DNA from: JBKCUK01 sp046318415
Lineage (GTDB): Bacteria; Pseudomonadota; Alphaproteobacteria; Caedimonadales; Caedimonadaceae
Assembly (NCBI GenBank): GCA_046318415.1
Contig: JBKCUK010000012.1
Coordinates: 62,001 to 126,000 of the forward strand
DNA: 64,000 nt
Direction: 5' to 3'
The notes beneath the pieces are model-generated. The model ran no database searches and was not told the origin of the DNA. It saw nothing but the letters and a program-made list of their open reading frames with translations. This document shows, piece after piece, positions 42,823-50,554 of the stretch; position 1 is the stretch's first letter, and the number at the start of each line of letters is the position of its first letter. A program made the translations under genes and the position numbers.

Positions 42823-43030
42823 TATGGTTACAGTGTTTCTTAAATCGAAACATAAGACAGTCAGTTCAAACAAGGTATCGACCGTCGAGTGCCAGCAAGT
42901 TTCTTAAGTTTTCGTGGCGCGTCCCTTGCGTCCGAAAAGCGTGGGGTATGGTCATTCCCTGCGCTATGCGCACTGCGCATGAACCTCCCTGTAAACTGCC
43001 GGTACGGCTTGTCCGTACCGGCCTTTTTTT
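42823..43030 (+). ncRNA. Candidate structured small RNA between lysR and iscR
   Basis: About 208 bases bounded by a strong promoter and a strong terminator, with no plausible coding frame. Predicted hairpins follow one another: TTTTCG/CGAAAA (42909-42938), AGCGTGGGG/CCCTGCGCT (42938-42965, two G-U pairs), ATGCGC/GCGCAT with a 3-base loop (42966-42980), and the terminator GCCGGTACGG/CCGTACCGGC (42998-43022) followed by C and seven T. It is not recognisable as tRNA, SRP RNA, RNase P RNA or tmRNA. A 6S-type RNA is conceivable from size, but I cannot support it. Start position is estimated from the -10 element. Confidence 0.55.
42834..42852. promoter_or_regulatory. Palindrome TGTTTC-N7-GAAACA after the small-RNA start
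   Basis: A perfect inverted repeat just downstream of the small-RNA -10, an operator-like position. GAAACATAA recurs at 42798-42806 and 42595-42603, and TGTTTC at 42562-42567 beside the lysR start. Confidence 0.4.
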
Positions 43031-43080
43031 CTCCAAATTTAGCCCTGGTGTTTCCTCATGCATGGCGTTTGTTGAATTCA

Positions 43081-43112
43081 AACTTGACTATTCTGGTCGG
43101 GATTCATATCCT
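43081..43112 (+). promoter_or_regulatory. iscR promoter with overlapping IscR type-1-like site
   Basis: TTGACT (43084-43089), 17 bases, TATCCT (43107-43112) form a promoter 41 bases before iscR. Over its -35, ACTTGACTATTCTGGTCGGG closely follows the IscR type-1 consensus core GACT-N5-AGTC with flanking CTT/GGG. This suggests feedback repression by the [2Fe-2S] form of IscR. Confidence 0.6.
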
Positions 43113-43153
43113 TGGATTAAAGTTGATTCATCTGACAAGTGTGCGGGGTTTTT

Positions 43154-43618
43154 ATGCGTTTGAGTACGCGTGGCCACTATGCAGTTATGGCGCTGATTGA
43201 CCTTGCGCGTCAAGGACGTGATAAGCCTGTCGCCCTTGCCTTGATTGCGGAACGTCAAGAATTGTCCGTCCACTATCTTGAACAGCTTTTCTTGCGCTTG
43301 CGCCGGCAGAATTTGGTTAAAAGTGTCCGCGGTCAAAGTGGAGGGTACGTTTTGGCCAGGCCCGCTTCAGAGATGACAATCGCCGAAATCATCGAAGCCG
43401 CCGAAGAAGAGGTGAAAACAACCCGTTGCAAGGTGGGTGGCGGAAAGAGTTGTCAGGGCAAGAGCGAGCCTTGCTTGACGCACCACCTTTGGCATGGGCT
43501 GGGTACGGTCATCGATACGTATTTAAAAGGTATTAGCCTTGAAGATGTTGCCGAAGGGCGACTACGCGCTCAAACTTCAGGCTGTGTCTCTCCTGAGGCA
43601 GAGGTGCATGTGGCATGA
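43154..43618 (+). CDS. iscR: IscR, Fe-S cluster-sensing regulator
   Basis: Rrf2-family repressor of the isc operon. The N-terminal winged helix begins MRLSTRGHYAVMALIDLA, and LSVHYLEQLFLRLRRQNLVKSVRGQSGGY is the recognition region. Three Cys for the [2Fe-2S] cluster lie at about 90-110 (CKVGGGKSCQGKSEPCLTH), with spacing 7 and 6, slightly longer than in E. coli. Length is 154 residues. ATG 43154 fits the family; a GTG five codons earlier is unlikely. The stop overlaps the next start by 4 bases. Confidence 0.95.
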   Translation: MRLSTRGHYAVMALIDLARQGRDKPVALALIAERQELSVHYLEQLFLRLRRQNLVKSVRGQSGGYVLARPASEMTIAEIIEAAEEEVKTTRCKVGGGKSCQGKSEPCLTHHLWHGLGTVIDTYLKGISLEDVAEGRLRAQTSGCVSPEAEVHVA

Positions 43619-44742
43619 GTGACTTATACCTGGATTATAATGCCAGTGCGCCTATGCTCCCTGAGGCTTTGCAGGCCGTGCATCATGCTGCACAGCTGGT
43701 TGGCAATCCGTCATCCGTACATACCTTTGGGCGTCGAGCGCGTGGGGTTGTGGATCATGCGCGGCGCCAGATTGCGGCGGCGGTGGATGCAAGGCCCGAT
43801 GAGGTGATCTTTGTTTCCTCAGGTACTGAAGCGAATAATCTTGCGCTGCATCAAGCCCAAGCGCGCGGTGTTAAGGTGTGCTTGTCGGCTATTGAGCACG
43901 ATTCCGTTTTGCACGCCGTTGATGGGGCCGTGAGGATACCCGTCACTTCAGCCGGTGTAGTTGATCTTGAGTCTCTTGAGCAGATTTTGTGGGACCATGA
44001 GGGGCACGGCCTGCTGGTCTCTGTGATGACCGCCAATAATGAGACAGGAATCGTGCAGCCCATCAAGGAAATTGCCCATCTGTGTCAATCCTATGGGGCG
44101 CATTTTCACACCGATGCGGTGCAAGCGTTTAAGAGGATTCCGCTAAGTTTTGCTGAAAGCGGTGCCCAAATGATGACCCTTTCCAGCCACAAAATTGGGG
44201 GGCCTTTGGGGGTCGCAGCTTTGATTCTGCGCCAAGGCGCAGCTTTCATGCCGCAGCTTTTGGGCGGTGGTCAAGAGCAAAGCCGCCGTGCAGGGACCCT
44301 CAATACGCCCGCCATTGCGGGTTTTGGCGAGGCTACTGCTATCCCTCAAGATGACCGTTGGCGGGCAACCGAGGCGTTGCGTCTTTGGATGGAAGACGAG
44401 ATTAGCCGCACCTGTCCTGATGTGATGGTCATTGGCCGCGATGCGCCTCGCTTGCCGAACACCACCAGTGTGACCCTACCCGGTATGACCAGTGAATTGG
44501 CGGTGATGAATTTTGATTTGGATGGTTTTGCGGTGAGTGCAGGCTCGGCTTGTTCTTCAGGAAAGGTGAAACCCTCCCATGTGCTCACAGCCATGGGATT
44601 GGAAGAGCGCTTGGTGCGCTCGGCCATTCGTATCAGTTTGACGCCTACAACAACCCAAGAGCAGCTGGCAGGGTTTGTGGCCAGCTTTCGAAAAGTGTAT
44701 GGGCGTGCTCAGCAGCAAAGCGCTGCGGATAACGCAGCTTAA
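43615..44742 (+). CDS. Cysteine desulfurase (second, NifS/IscS-like)
   Basis: PLP enzyme that mobilises sulfur from cysteine. LDYNASAPMLPEAL at the start, SSGTEANNLALHQA, the NNETG segment, HTDAVQAFKRIPL, the PLP Lys in LSSHKIGGPLG and the active Cys loop SAGSACSSGKVKPSH near residue 310 are all present. Length is 375 residues. It is shorter and diverged from the canonical IscS next to it. Rickettsia has the same iscR-nifS-like-iscS order. Its division of labour with IscS is unknown. Confidence 0.92.
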   Translation: MSDLYLDYNASAPMLPEALQAVHHAAQLVGNPSSVHTFGRRARGVVDHARRQIAAAVDARPDEVIFVSSGTEANNLALHQAQARGVKVCLSAIEHDSVLHAVDGAVRIPVTSAGVVDLESLEQILWDHEGHGLLVSVMTANNETGIVQPIKEIAHLCQSYGAHFHTDAVQAFKRIPLSFAESGAQMMTLSSHKIGGPLGVAALILRQGAAFMPQLLGGGQEQSRRAGTLNTPAIAGFGEATAIPQDDRWRATEALRLWMEDEISRTCPDVMVIGRDAPRLPNTTSVTLPGMTSELAVMNFDLDGFAVSAGSACSSGKVKPSHVLTAMGLEERLVRSAIRISLTPTTTQEQLAGFVASFRKVYGRAQQQSAADNAA

Positions 44743-44756
44743 AAGGAGTAAGGTTC

Positions 44757-46010
44757 ATGAAGCTTATGAATTTCGCCGCGATGGAGTCTGCCGTTCCAAT
44801 GCGTAAGCCTTATTATTTAGATTATCAAGCCACAACCCCCCTTGATCCACGGGTGCTTGAGGCGATGATGCCGTATTTTAATGAGCATTTTGGTAATCCC
44901 CACAGTCGCAGTCACATATACGGATGGGCCGCTGAGGACGCCATCGAGGAAGCCCGCAATCATATCGCCCATTTGATCAATGCCGATCCTCGAGAAGTGA
45001 TTTTTACCTCGGGTGCGACCGAGTCCAACAATATGGCGCTTAAAGGTCTTGCCGCCTTTTATGGTGATCAAAGGCGCCACATCATCACGGTGGTGACCGA
45101 GCACAAGTGCGTTCTGGAGTCCTGTCGTCAGCTTGAGACGCAGGGATTTGATGTTTCCTACCTTCCTGTGCAAAAAAATGGGCTTATCGACCTTGGCCAG
45201 CTGGAGGCCATGATGCGTGAGGATACTCTTGTTGTCTCGATTATGACCGTCAATAATGAGATTGGCGTGATCCAGCCCATGGCGGAAATTGGGACTCTAT
45301 GCCGCAGGCGGGGTGTGTTTTTCCATACCGATGCAGCCCAAGCTTTAGGTAAGATGCCATTGGACGTTGAGGCCATGAACATTGACCTCATGAGCCTTTC
45401 TGGGCACAAAATTTATGGCCCCAAAGGCATTGGTGCCCTTTATGTGCGCCGTAAGCCCCGTGTGCGGTTGCAGGCCCTTGTGCATGGAGGCGGGCAAGAG
45501 CGTGGCATGCGCTCAGGCACCTTATCGCCCGCTTTGTGCGTTGGTTTTGGCGCCGCGTGCCGAATCGCAGCCGAAGAAATGATGGCCGAGACTGAACGCC
45601 TCAGAGGACTGACGTCGCGTTTTCTCAAGCATCTGCAGGATAATCTCTCTCACCTGGAGGTCCATGGTGATCTTGAGCAGCGCATTCCCGGTAATTTGAA
45701 CATCAGCTTTGCCCATGTTGAAGGCGAAGGCCTGATGATGGGACTTAAAGATTTGGCCGTGTCATCGGGATCGGCCTGTACTTCCGCCTCCCTTGAACCC
45801 TCTTATGTTCTAAGGGCGCTGGGCGTTGAAGAGGAATTGGCTCATTCTTCGATCCGCTTTGGTTTTGGTCGTTTTACCACACAAAAAGAAATTGACTACG
45901 CTGCCGCACGCATTGTCCAAGAGGTGAATCGCTTGCGGGACATGAGTCCACTGTGGGAAATGATGCAAGAAGGTATTGATTTGAAATCAGTCCAATGGGC
46001 AGCCCATTAA
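44757..46010 (+). CDS. iscS: IscS, housekeeping cysteine desulfurase
   Basis: Main sulfur donor for Fe-S assembly on IscU and for tRNA thiolation through MnmA. LDYQATTPLDPRVLEAM, TSGATESNNMALKG, the NNEIGVIQP motif, HTDAAQALGKMPL, the PLP Lys in LSGHKIYGPKGIGALYVRR, GGGQERGMRSGT and the Cys loop VSSGSACTSASLEPSYVLRAL are all intact. Length is 417 residues. The start has AGGAG 8 bases upstream. The IscS/MnmA pairing in this window is notable. Confidence 0.97.
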   Translation: MKLMNFAAMESAVPMRKPYYLDYQATTPLDPRVLEAMMPYFNEHFGNPHSRSHIYGWAAEDAIEEARNHIAHLINADPREVIFTSGATESNNMALKGLAAFYGDQRRHIITVVTEHKCVLESCRQLETQGFDVSYLPVQKNGLIDLGQLEAMMREDTLVVSIMTVNNEIGVIQPMAEIGTLCRRRGVFFHTDAAQALGKMPLDVEAMNIDLMSLSGHKIYGPKGIGALYVRRKPRVRLQALVHGGGQERGMRSGTLSPALCVGFGAACRIAAEEMMAETERLRGLTSRFLKHLQDNLSHLEVHGDLEQRIPGNLNISFAHVEGEGLMMGLKDLAVSSGSACTSASLEPSYVLRALGVEEELAHSSIRFGFGRFTTQKEIDYAAARIVQEVNRLRDMSPLWEMMQEGIDLKSVQWAAH

Positions 46011-46036
46011 GATTCTGAAAATAAAGGAGAACAACC

Positions 46037-46432
46037 ATGGCGTATAGCTCTAAGGTCATTGATCATTATGAAAATCCCCGCAACGTGGGGTCTTTAGATA
46101 AAAATGCATCGGATGTGGGAACGGCTCTTGTGGGGGCACCTGCATGTGGAGACGTGATGAAGTTGCAAATTCAGGTGGAAGACGGCGTGATCAAGGACGC
46201 GCGCTTTAAAACCTTTGGCTGTGGATCGGCCATCGCTTCCAGTTCTCTTGCGACCGAGTGGGTCAAGGGAAAAACTTTGGATGAAGCCCTGACCATCCGC
46301 AATGTGGATATTGCCGAGCACCTGGCCTTGCCACCGGTTAAGATTCATTGCTCGGTGCTGGCCGAAGATGCCATCCGTGCCGCCATTCAGGATTATCATC
46401 AAAAACAAACCGGTGCGCCGCAGGAAGCATAG
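46037..46432 (+). CDS. iscU: IscU, Fe-S scaffold protein
   Basis: Scaffold on which [2Fe-2S] and [4Fe-4S] clusters are built. KVIDHYENPRNVGSL at the start, GAPACGDVMKLQI with the first Cys and Asp, FKTFGCGSAIASSSL with the second, and LPPVKIHCSVLAEDAI with the HscA-binding LPPVK and third Cys are all present. Length is 131 residues. A good Shine-Dalgarno (AAGGAG) precedes the ATG. Confidence 0.97.
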   Translation: MAYSSKVIDHYENPRNVGSLDKNASDVGTALVGAPACGDVMKLQIQVEDGVIKDARFKTFGCGSAIASSSLATEWVKGKTLDEALTIRNVDIAEHLALPPVKIHCSVLAEDAIRAAIQDYHQKQTGAPQEA

Positions 46433-46434
46433 TG

Positions 46435-46812
46435 ATGATGGACGCAACCCTTCCGCCCTCCTCTGGTTCACCGCGCCCCAAACGGGCCATCATGACACTC
46501 ACCGATGCGGCTGCGGCGCGGGTTAAAGAGCTGCTGGAGGCGCGGGGGAAGCCGTCCGTGGGGATTCGCATTGGCATTCGCACCAAGGGGTGCTCGGGGC
46601 TTTCCTACACGTTGGAATATGCGGATGAAAAGGCGCAGTTTGACGAGGTTGTGGAAGACAAGGGTGTGACCATTCTCATAGATGCTAAGGCTGTGATGTT
46701 TTTAGTGGGATCTGTCATGGATTATGTGGATGACAAGATCACCTCTGGTTTTACCTTTAAAAATCCCAACGAGAAGGGGCGTTGTGGGTGTGGTGAATCC
46801 TTTCATGTCTGA
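46435..46812 (+). CDS. iscA: IscA-type A-type Fe-S carrier
   Basis: Cluster carrier of the HesB/IscA family. MTLTDAAAARVKELLEARGK, GIRTKGCSGLSYTLEYAD with the first Cys, and the C-terminal GRCGCGESFHV with the other two are intact. A Pro/Ser-rich N-terminal extension of about 20 residues precedes the family domain. ATG 46435 lies 2 bases after iscU behind GGAAG; a later internal ATG (MTLTD) is an alternative start. The stop overlaps hscB by 8 bases. Confidence 0.94.
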   Translation: MMDATLPPSSGSPRPKRAIMTLTDAAAARVKELLEARGKPSVGIRIGIRTKGCSGLSYTLEYADEKAQFDEVVEDKGVTILIDAKAVMFLVGSVMDYVDDKITSGFTFKNPNEKGRCGCGESFHV

Positions 46813-47296
46813 GCCCGAGGATTATTTTGCCCTCTTTGGTTTGTTCCGATCCTACGATCTGGATCGCGCGACATTGGATCAAGCCTATTTTACCGCCCAA
46901 CAGCGGGTGCATCCTGACCAAGTTTTGTCTCAACAGGCTGGTTTACGTGACCGGGCAGATGAACTTAGCGCCGCTATAAACCAGGCCTATGGTATTCTCA
47001 AAAATCCTCTCAAACGTGCCATCTATTTTCTTCATCTTCAGGGGATTGAATTTGATCAAAGTCAAGCTTCGCCTGCGTTACTCAATGAAATGTTCTTGTG
47101 GCGTGAACGGGCTGAGGATTGTGCCAGTCGTGATGAGAAACGGAAGCTGAAAGTAGATGTAAGAGACACGCTTCAGGACATCCAGAGAGCTCTTAGCCAG
47201 GCCTTTCTGGATAAAGACTCTCCTGCGGCCCTGACACTGGCCCAAAAGATGCAGTACTTGCAAAAACTGCATGATGACTTAGAGGAAGATCTGTAG
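46805..47296 (+). CDS. hscB: HscB, J-domain co-chaperone for Fe-S transfer
   Basis: Recruits IscU to HscA and stimulates its ATPase. The J domain (about residues 5-75) carries QQRVHPDQ. The C-terminal three-helix IscU-binding part (about 90-163) includes LLNEMFLWRERAED. Length is 163 residues, normal. A 115-base gap to hscA holds no clear promoter. Confidence 0.93.
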   Translation: MSEPEDYFALFGLFRSYDLDRATLDQAYFTAQQRVHPDQVLSQQAGLRDRADELSAAINQAYGILKNPLKRAIYFLHLQGIEFDQSQASPALLNEMFLWRERAEDCASRDEKRKLKVDVRDTLQDIQRALSQAFLDKDSPAALTLAQKMQYLQKLHDDLEEDL

Positions 47297-47411
47297 GCCT
47301 TCATATCTGAATGCGTCTTATCTGAGCTGGATCGCGCATAAGCGCAGGGATGGTTTTCTTGAAGTGTCCTGAAGCAGCGCCGAAAAATGCGTCATAACAA
47401 GGAATAATTTG

Positions 47412-48998
47412 ATGTTCTTACAATTGGTTGAGCCCGGTACAACACCCGATCCCCACAGCCAGCAAGACGAGATTGCCGTTGGGATTGACTTGGGCACCAC
47501 CCACTCGCTTGTGGCCGTTGCCGATGAAGCAGGGGCGCGTGTTTTGTCAGGATCTAACGGGCAGACCTTGATGCCGTCGGTTGTTGCATATCTGGAAGAA
47601 ACGTACGTGGGGGGCGATGCCCTCATGCGTCTTCAGGATAGCCCGGAACAGGTCGTGATCTCCATTAAACGTCTGATGGGAAAAGGCAGCCAGGCGGGAC
47701 AATTGACCACCGTTAAGGTGGCCGATCAATCCTTGACCCCGCAACAGGTGTCAGCCGAGATCCTCAAGGCACTTAAAGCCCGGGCTGAAGCTGCGCTCGG
47801 CAAGCCTGTGCATCGTGCAGTCATCACCATTCCTGCCCACTTTGATGATGTGGCTCGGCAAGCGACCCGTGAAGCGGCAAGCTTAGCAGGCTTAGAAGTG
47901 CTGCGACTCTTAAGTGAGCCCACGGCTGCGGCAGTGGCCTATGGTCTTGATCATGGCGCTGAGGGACTGTATGCGGTCTATGATCTGGGAGGAGGTACCT
48001 TTGATATTTCCTTACTGCGCCTGACCAAGGGTGTTTTTCAGGTTCTTGCCACCGGCGGTCATACGGCCCTGGGCGGGGATGATTTTGATCACCTGATTGT
48101 CAACCACTGCTTGCACCAGCTGGGCATTTCAGAAAAGCTAGAACCCGCCCAGTTGCGTCAAGCTCTGGCGGCTGCCCGTGCATGCCGCGAACACCTCACC
48201 CTCAATGAGAACTCGGATTGGATCTGGAAAAGTCGAGAGAAGACCCATAAGATCACCCTCAGTCGCGCCCAGTTCGAGACTTTGGCGCAACCCTTGGTTC
48301 AGAAAACCCTGCACGCATGTGCTAGGTCACTGAAAGATGCCGAGGTTTTGCCCCAGGACATTCAGGGAGTCCTTTTGGTGGGGGGCGCCACCCGAATGCC
48401 GGTGATTCGCCGCGCTGTGGCTGATTTTTTTGATCAGGCGCCGCTGACCGATTTGCATCCCGATGAAGTTGTGGCTTTGGGCGCTGCCCGTCAGGCGGCC
48501 GCCCTGACCCAAGCCCATGGGTCCTTACTTCTGGATGTGACGCCGCTTTCCCTGGGCATTGAGACCATGGGGGGAATGGTCGAGCGTCTGATCAACAGAA
48601 ATACAGTGCTCCCCGCCGTGGCCCAGCAAGATTTCACCACTTCTCAAGATGGGCAGACGGCCATCTTGATCCACGTTTTGCAGGGCGAGCGTGAGCTGGC
48701 CCATGGCTGTCGGTCACTGGCGCGCTTTGAGTTGCGTGGCCTGCCGCCCCTTCCTGCTGGGCGCGCTCGGGTTCGTGTCAGCTTTAAACTGGATGCGGAT
48801 GGCCTGTTAAGTGTCTCGGCCCAGGATTTGATGTCGGGTACCACTCAAGAGGTGGCTGTGAAGCCAAGCTATGGTCTAGGACCCGATGATCTTGCGGATA
48901 TGCTTCGGGATGCCTTTGAGCATGCGGAGAGCGACCATGTGGCGCGCTATGGCGAGCAAAAACCCCTGGAAGGACAGGAGAGTCCCTCCAGGGAGTAA
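47412..48998 (+). CDS. hscA: HscA, specialised Hsp70 for Fe-S cluster transfer (short lid)
   Basis: ATP-driven chaperone that acts on the IscU LPPVK motif. AVGIDLGTTHSLVAV, VYDLGGGTFDISLL, GGATRMPVIRRAV and LLLDVTPLSLGIETMGG mark a complete ATPase domain and linker. The beta-sandwich substrate domain ends VKPSYGLGPDDLADMLRDAF. The protein stops soon after, at 528 residues against 616 in E. coli, so most of the helical lid is missing. The end is a clean stop 10 bases before a convergent gene, with a 7-bp hairpin (CCCTGGA/TCCAGGG) over the last codons. ATG 47412 has AAGGA 8 bases upstream. Confidence 0.93.
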   Translation: MFLQLVEPGTTPDPHSQQDEIAVGIDLGTTHSLVAVADEAGARVLSGSNGQTLMPSVVAYLEETYVGGDALMRLQDSPEQVVISIKRLMGKGSQAGQLTTVKVADQSLTPQQVSAEILKALKARAEAALGKPVHRAVITIPAHFDDVARQATREAASLAGLEVLRLLSEPTAAAVAYGLDHGAEGLYAVYDLGGGTFDISLLRLTKGVFQVLATGGHTALGGDDFDHLIVNHCLHQLGISEKLEPAQLRQALAAARACREHLTLNENSDWIWKSREKTHKITLSRAQFETLAQPLVQKTLHACARSLKDAEVLPQDIQGVLLVGGATRMPVIRRAVADFFDQAPLTDLHPDEVVALGAARQAAALTQAHGSLLLDVTPLSLGIETMGGMVERLINRNTVLPAVAQQDFTTSQDGQTAILIHVLQGERELAHGCRSLARFELRGLPPLPAGRARVRVSFKLDADGLLSVSAQDLMSGTTQEVAVKPSYGLGPDDLADMLRDAFEHAESDHVARYGEQKPLEGQESPSRE

Positions 48999-49008
48999 CG
49001 GTGATTTT

Positions 49009-50223
49009 CTAGCCCAGCATATTCCAGATTTCGGCTGCCATAATCAGGGTGCCAAAAAGCGCGACCATGAGACGGAGCCCCCTATGGCGTACCAGAGGAT
49101 AGTAGACCTTTGCGCTCAGTTTGTCGCTGGCATGCAAGAGGTACAGTGGCAGGCCTAAGGCAATGACCACCAAAATCATTCCCGCAAAGCTGAGGGTCTT
49201 GATGAAAGCCCCTGGTAGACCCACGGCCACGGCATAGGCTGGAAGGAGTGTCAGGCTAAGAATCCAGGCGTGACGGAAGACGCGATGGCTTGTGTGCTGA
49301 GTGACTTTGGCTCTCCAGCTGTCGGCCAAACCCAGCCCCACGCCGATGGCTGATGTGGCAATGGCCAAAATCATGATCATCCAGCTGCCGGCTTTGAGGC
49401 TGTTATTGGCGCTGAGTTCAGCCAAGGCCTCCACCAAACCGCCCACATCCAGGGTTCCTTGTTGCATCAGCCCATAAACATCGGGTCTGTGGGTGGCCAC
49501 CACACTCAAAACGCACACGGTCCATAGAACATAAAGAATGAGAGGCGTCAGGCTGCCCCAAAAGAAGGCCCGCTTCAGTTGCAGGGGATTCTTGTTGCAA
49601 TAGCGGGTTAGGGTGTGGAAGATGACTTGAAAGCCGAAGGACGTGAACACCACCGGAAGGGCAATGCGAAGCACTTTGAGTGGATCAGAAGGTGTTAATA
49701 TCCAGGGCAGGCTCTGAGGCTCCATATGACTGAGCAACCACGCAATCACCGCGGTGAAGATGGCGACCAGGGCAATGAATAACACACGATTGACAGCATC
49801 GACTTTCGCTGTAGGCAATAGGAGGGCGCCCCCAAGACATAAGGTCGCAGCGGTGGTGAGTTGGGTTTTAGAAACATCAATCCCAAGGCTGGTGTGCAAG
49901 AAACTTTGCAGCACTGAGCCTAAGCCGTAAAGATAGGCCGCCAGGAGTGCGTTCATCAAGACCAGCAGGCTAAGGGTGCCAAGCCATTCAGCCTTTGGCC
50001 CAGAAAACAGACGGCCAAGCGCCCCCAAAGGCAGACCGTCTCCGGCCCGCAAATTAAGCTCAAGGTTAATCAGCGAAGAATAGTGCATGACAGCCCACAC
50101 GGCGATCATCAAAAGGGCCGTGGGTAAAATGCCAAGGGCTGCGAAGGTCATGGGCAGGGCCATCACGCCTGCGCCGATGGCGGTACCTGCCACAAGGCAG
50201 GCGGAACCGAGAGTGCGTTTCAT
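49009..50223 (-). CDS. Aromatic amino-acid permease (TyrP/Mtr/HAAAP family)
   Basis: Proton-coupled importer with 11 predicted helices, 404 residues. The start TLGSACLVAGTAIGAGVMALP is the family's conserved first helix, and VVFTSFGFQVIFHTLTRYCN and SAIGVGLGLADSW are further family segments. Tyrosine or tryptophan is the likely substrate. It lies antisense between hscA and fdx, splitting the isc gene order. A 7-bp hairpin occurs in its leader at 50247-50264. Confidence 0.9.
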   Translation of the reverse strand: MKRTLGSACLVAGTAIGAGVMALPMTFAALGILPTALLMIAVWAVMHYSSLINLELNLRAGDGLPLGALGRLFSGPKAEWLGTLSLLVLMNALLAAYLYGLGSVLQSFLHTSLGIDVSKTQLTTAATLCLGGALLLPTAKVDAVNRVLFIALVAIFTAVIAWLLSHMEPQSLPWILTPSDPLKVLRIALPVVFTSFGFQVIFHTLTRYCNKNPLQLKRAFFWGSLTPLILYVLWTVCVLSVVATHRPDVYGLMQQGTLDVGGLVEALAELSANNSLKAGSWMIMILAIATSAIGVGLGLADSWRAKVTQHTSHRVFRHAWILSLTLLPAYAVAVGLPGAFIKTLSFAGMILVVIALGLPLYLLHASDKLSAKVYYPLVRHRGLRLMVALFGTLIMAAEIWNMLG

Positions 50224-50246
50224 CGCATTTCTCCATTATGAAGTTA

Positions 50247-50264
50247 CCTCCGACATCTCGGAGG
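50247..50264 (-). promoter_or_regulatory. Leader hairpin upstream of the permease
   Basis: CCTCCGA and TCGGAGG pair around a 4-base loop about 25-40 bases before the permease start. It could be an operator or a translation-controlling hairpin. The remaining 290 bases to the MarR-like gene (50265-50554) contain another perfect hairpin (TGCGCC-TGCG-GGCGCA, 50307-50322) and no supported gene. Confidence 0.4.
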
Positions 50265-50554
50265 AGGAATAAGTATGACTATTTTGGGGTGAGTTAAAGT
50301 ATATTTGCGCCTGCGGGCGCAAAGAAAAAGAAGAAAGCTGTGAAGCGCGGTGCTGTTATCACCTAAATCGAAACTCCAATAATCTAGTTGAAAGCCTAAC
50401 ACTGTAATTTTGCCACTTGCAAATAAAATTTACAAAAAAGGACCTTATTTTCCCCTTCGATGTTTTGTGGAGTCTGAATTGGGCTTTGCATTACCATGGC
50501 GCCCAGCTAGGCTAAAGACAGCGCGCACGATAAAAAGAAAAACAGGAGGCATAA

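Noticed and set aside
42823..43030. Naming the small RNA as 6S, SRP RNA, tmRNA or RNase P RNA
   Set aside because: I could not find the conserved core sequences of SRP RNA, tmRNA or RNase P RNA, and size alone does not support 6S.
42866..43200. Short open frames around the lysR-iscR gap, both strands
   Set aside because: They run through the strong terminator or the iscR promoter, have no ribosome-binding sites and no conserved features.
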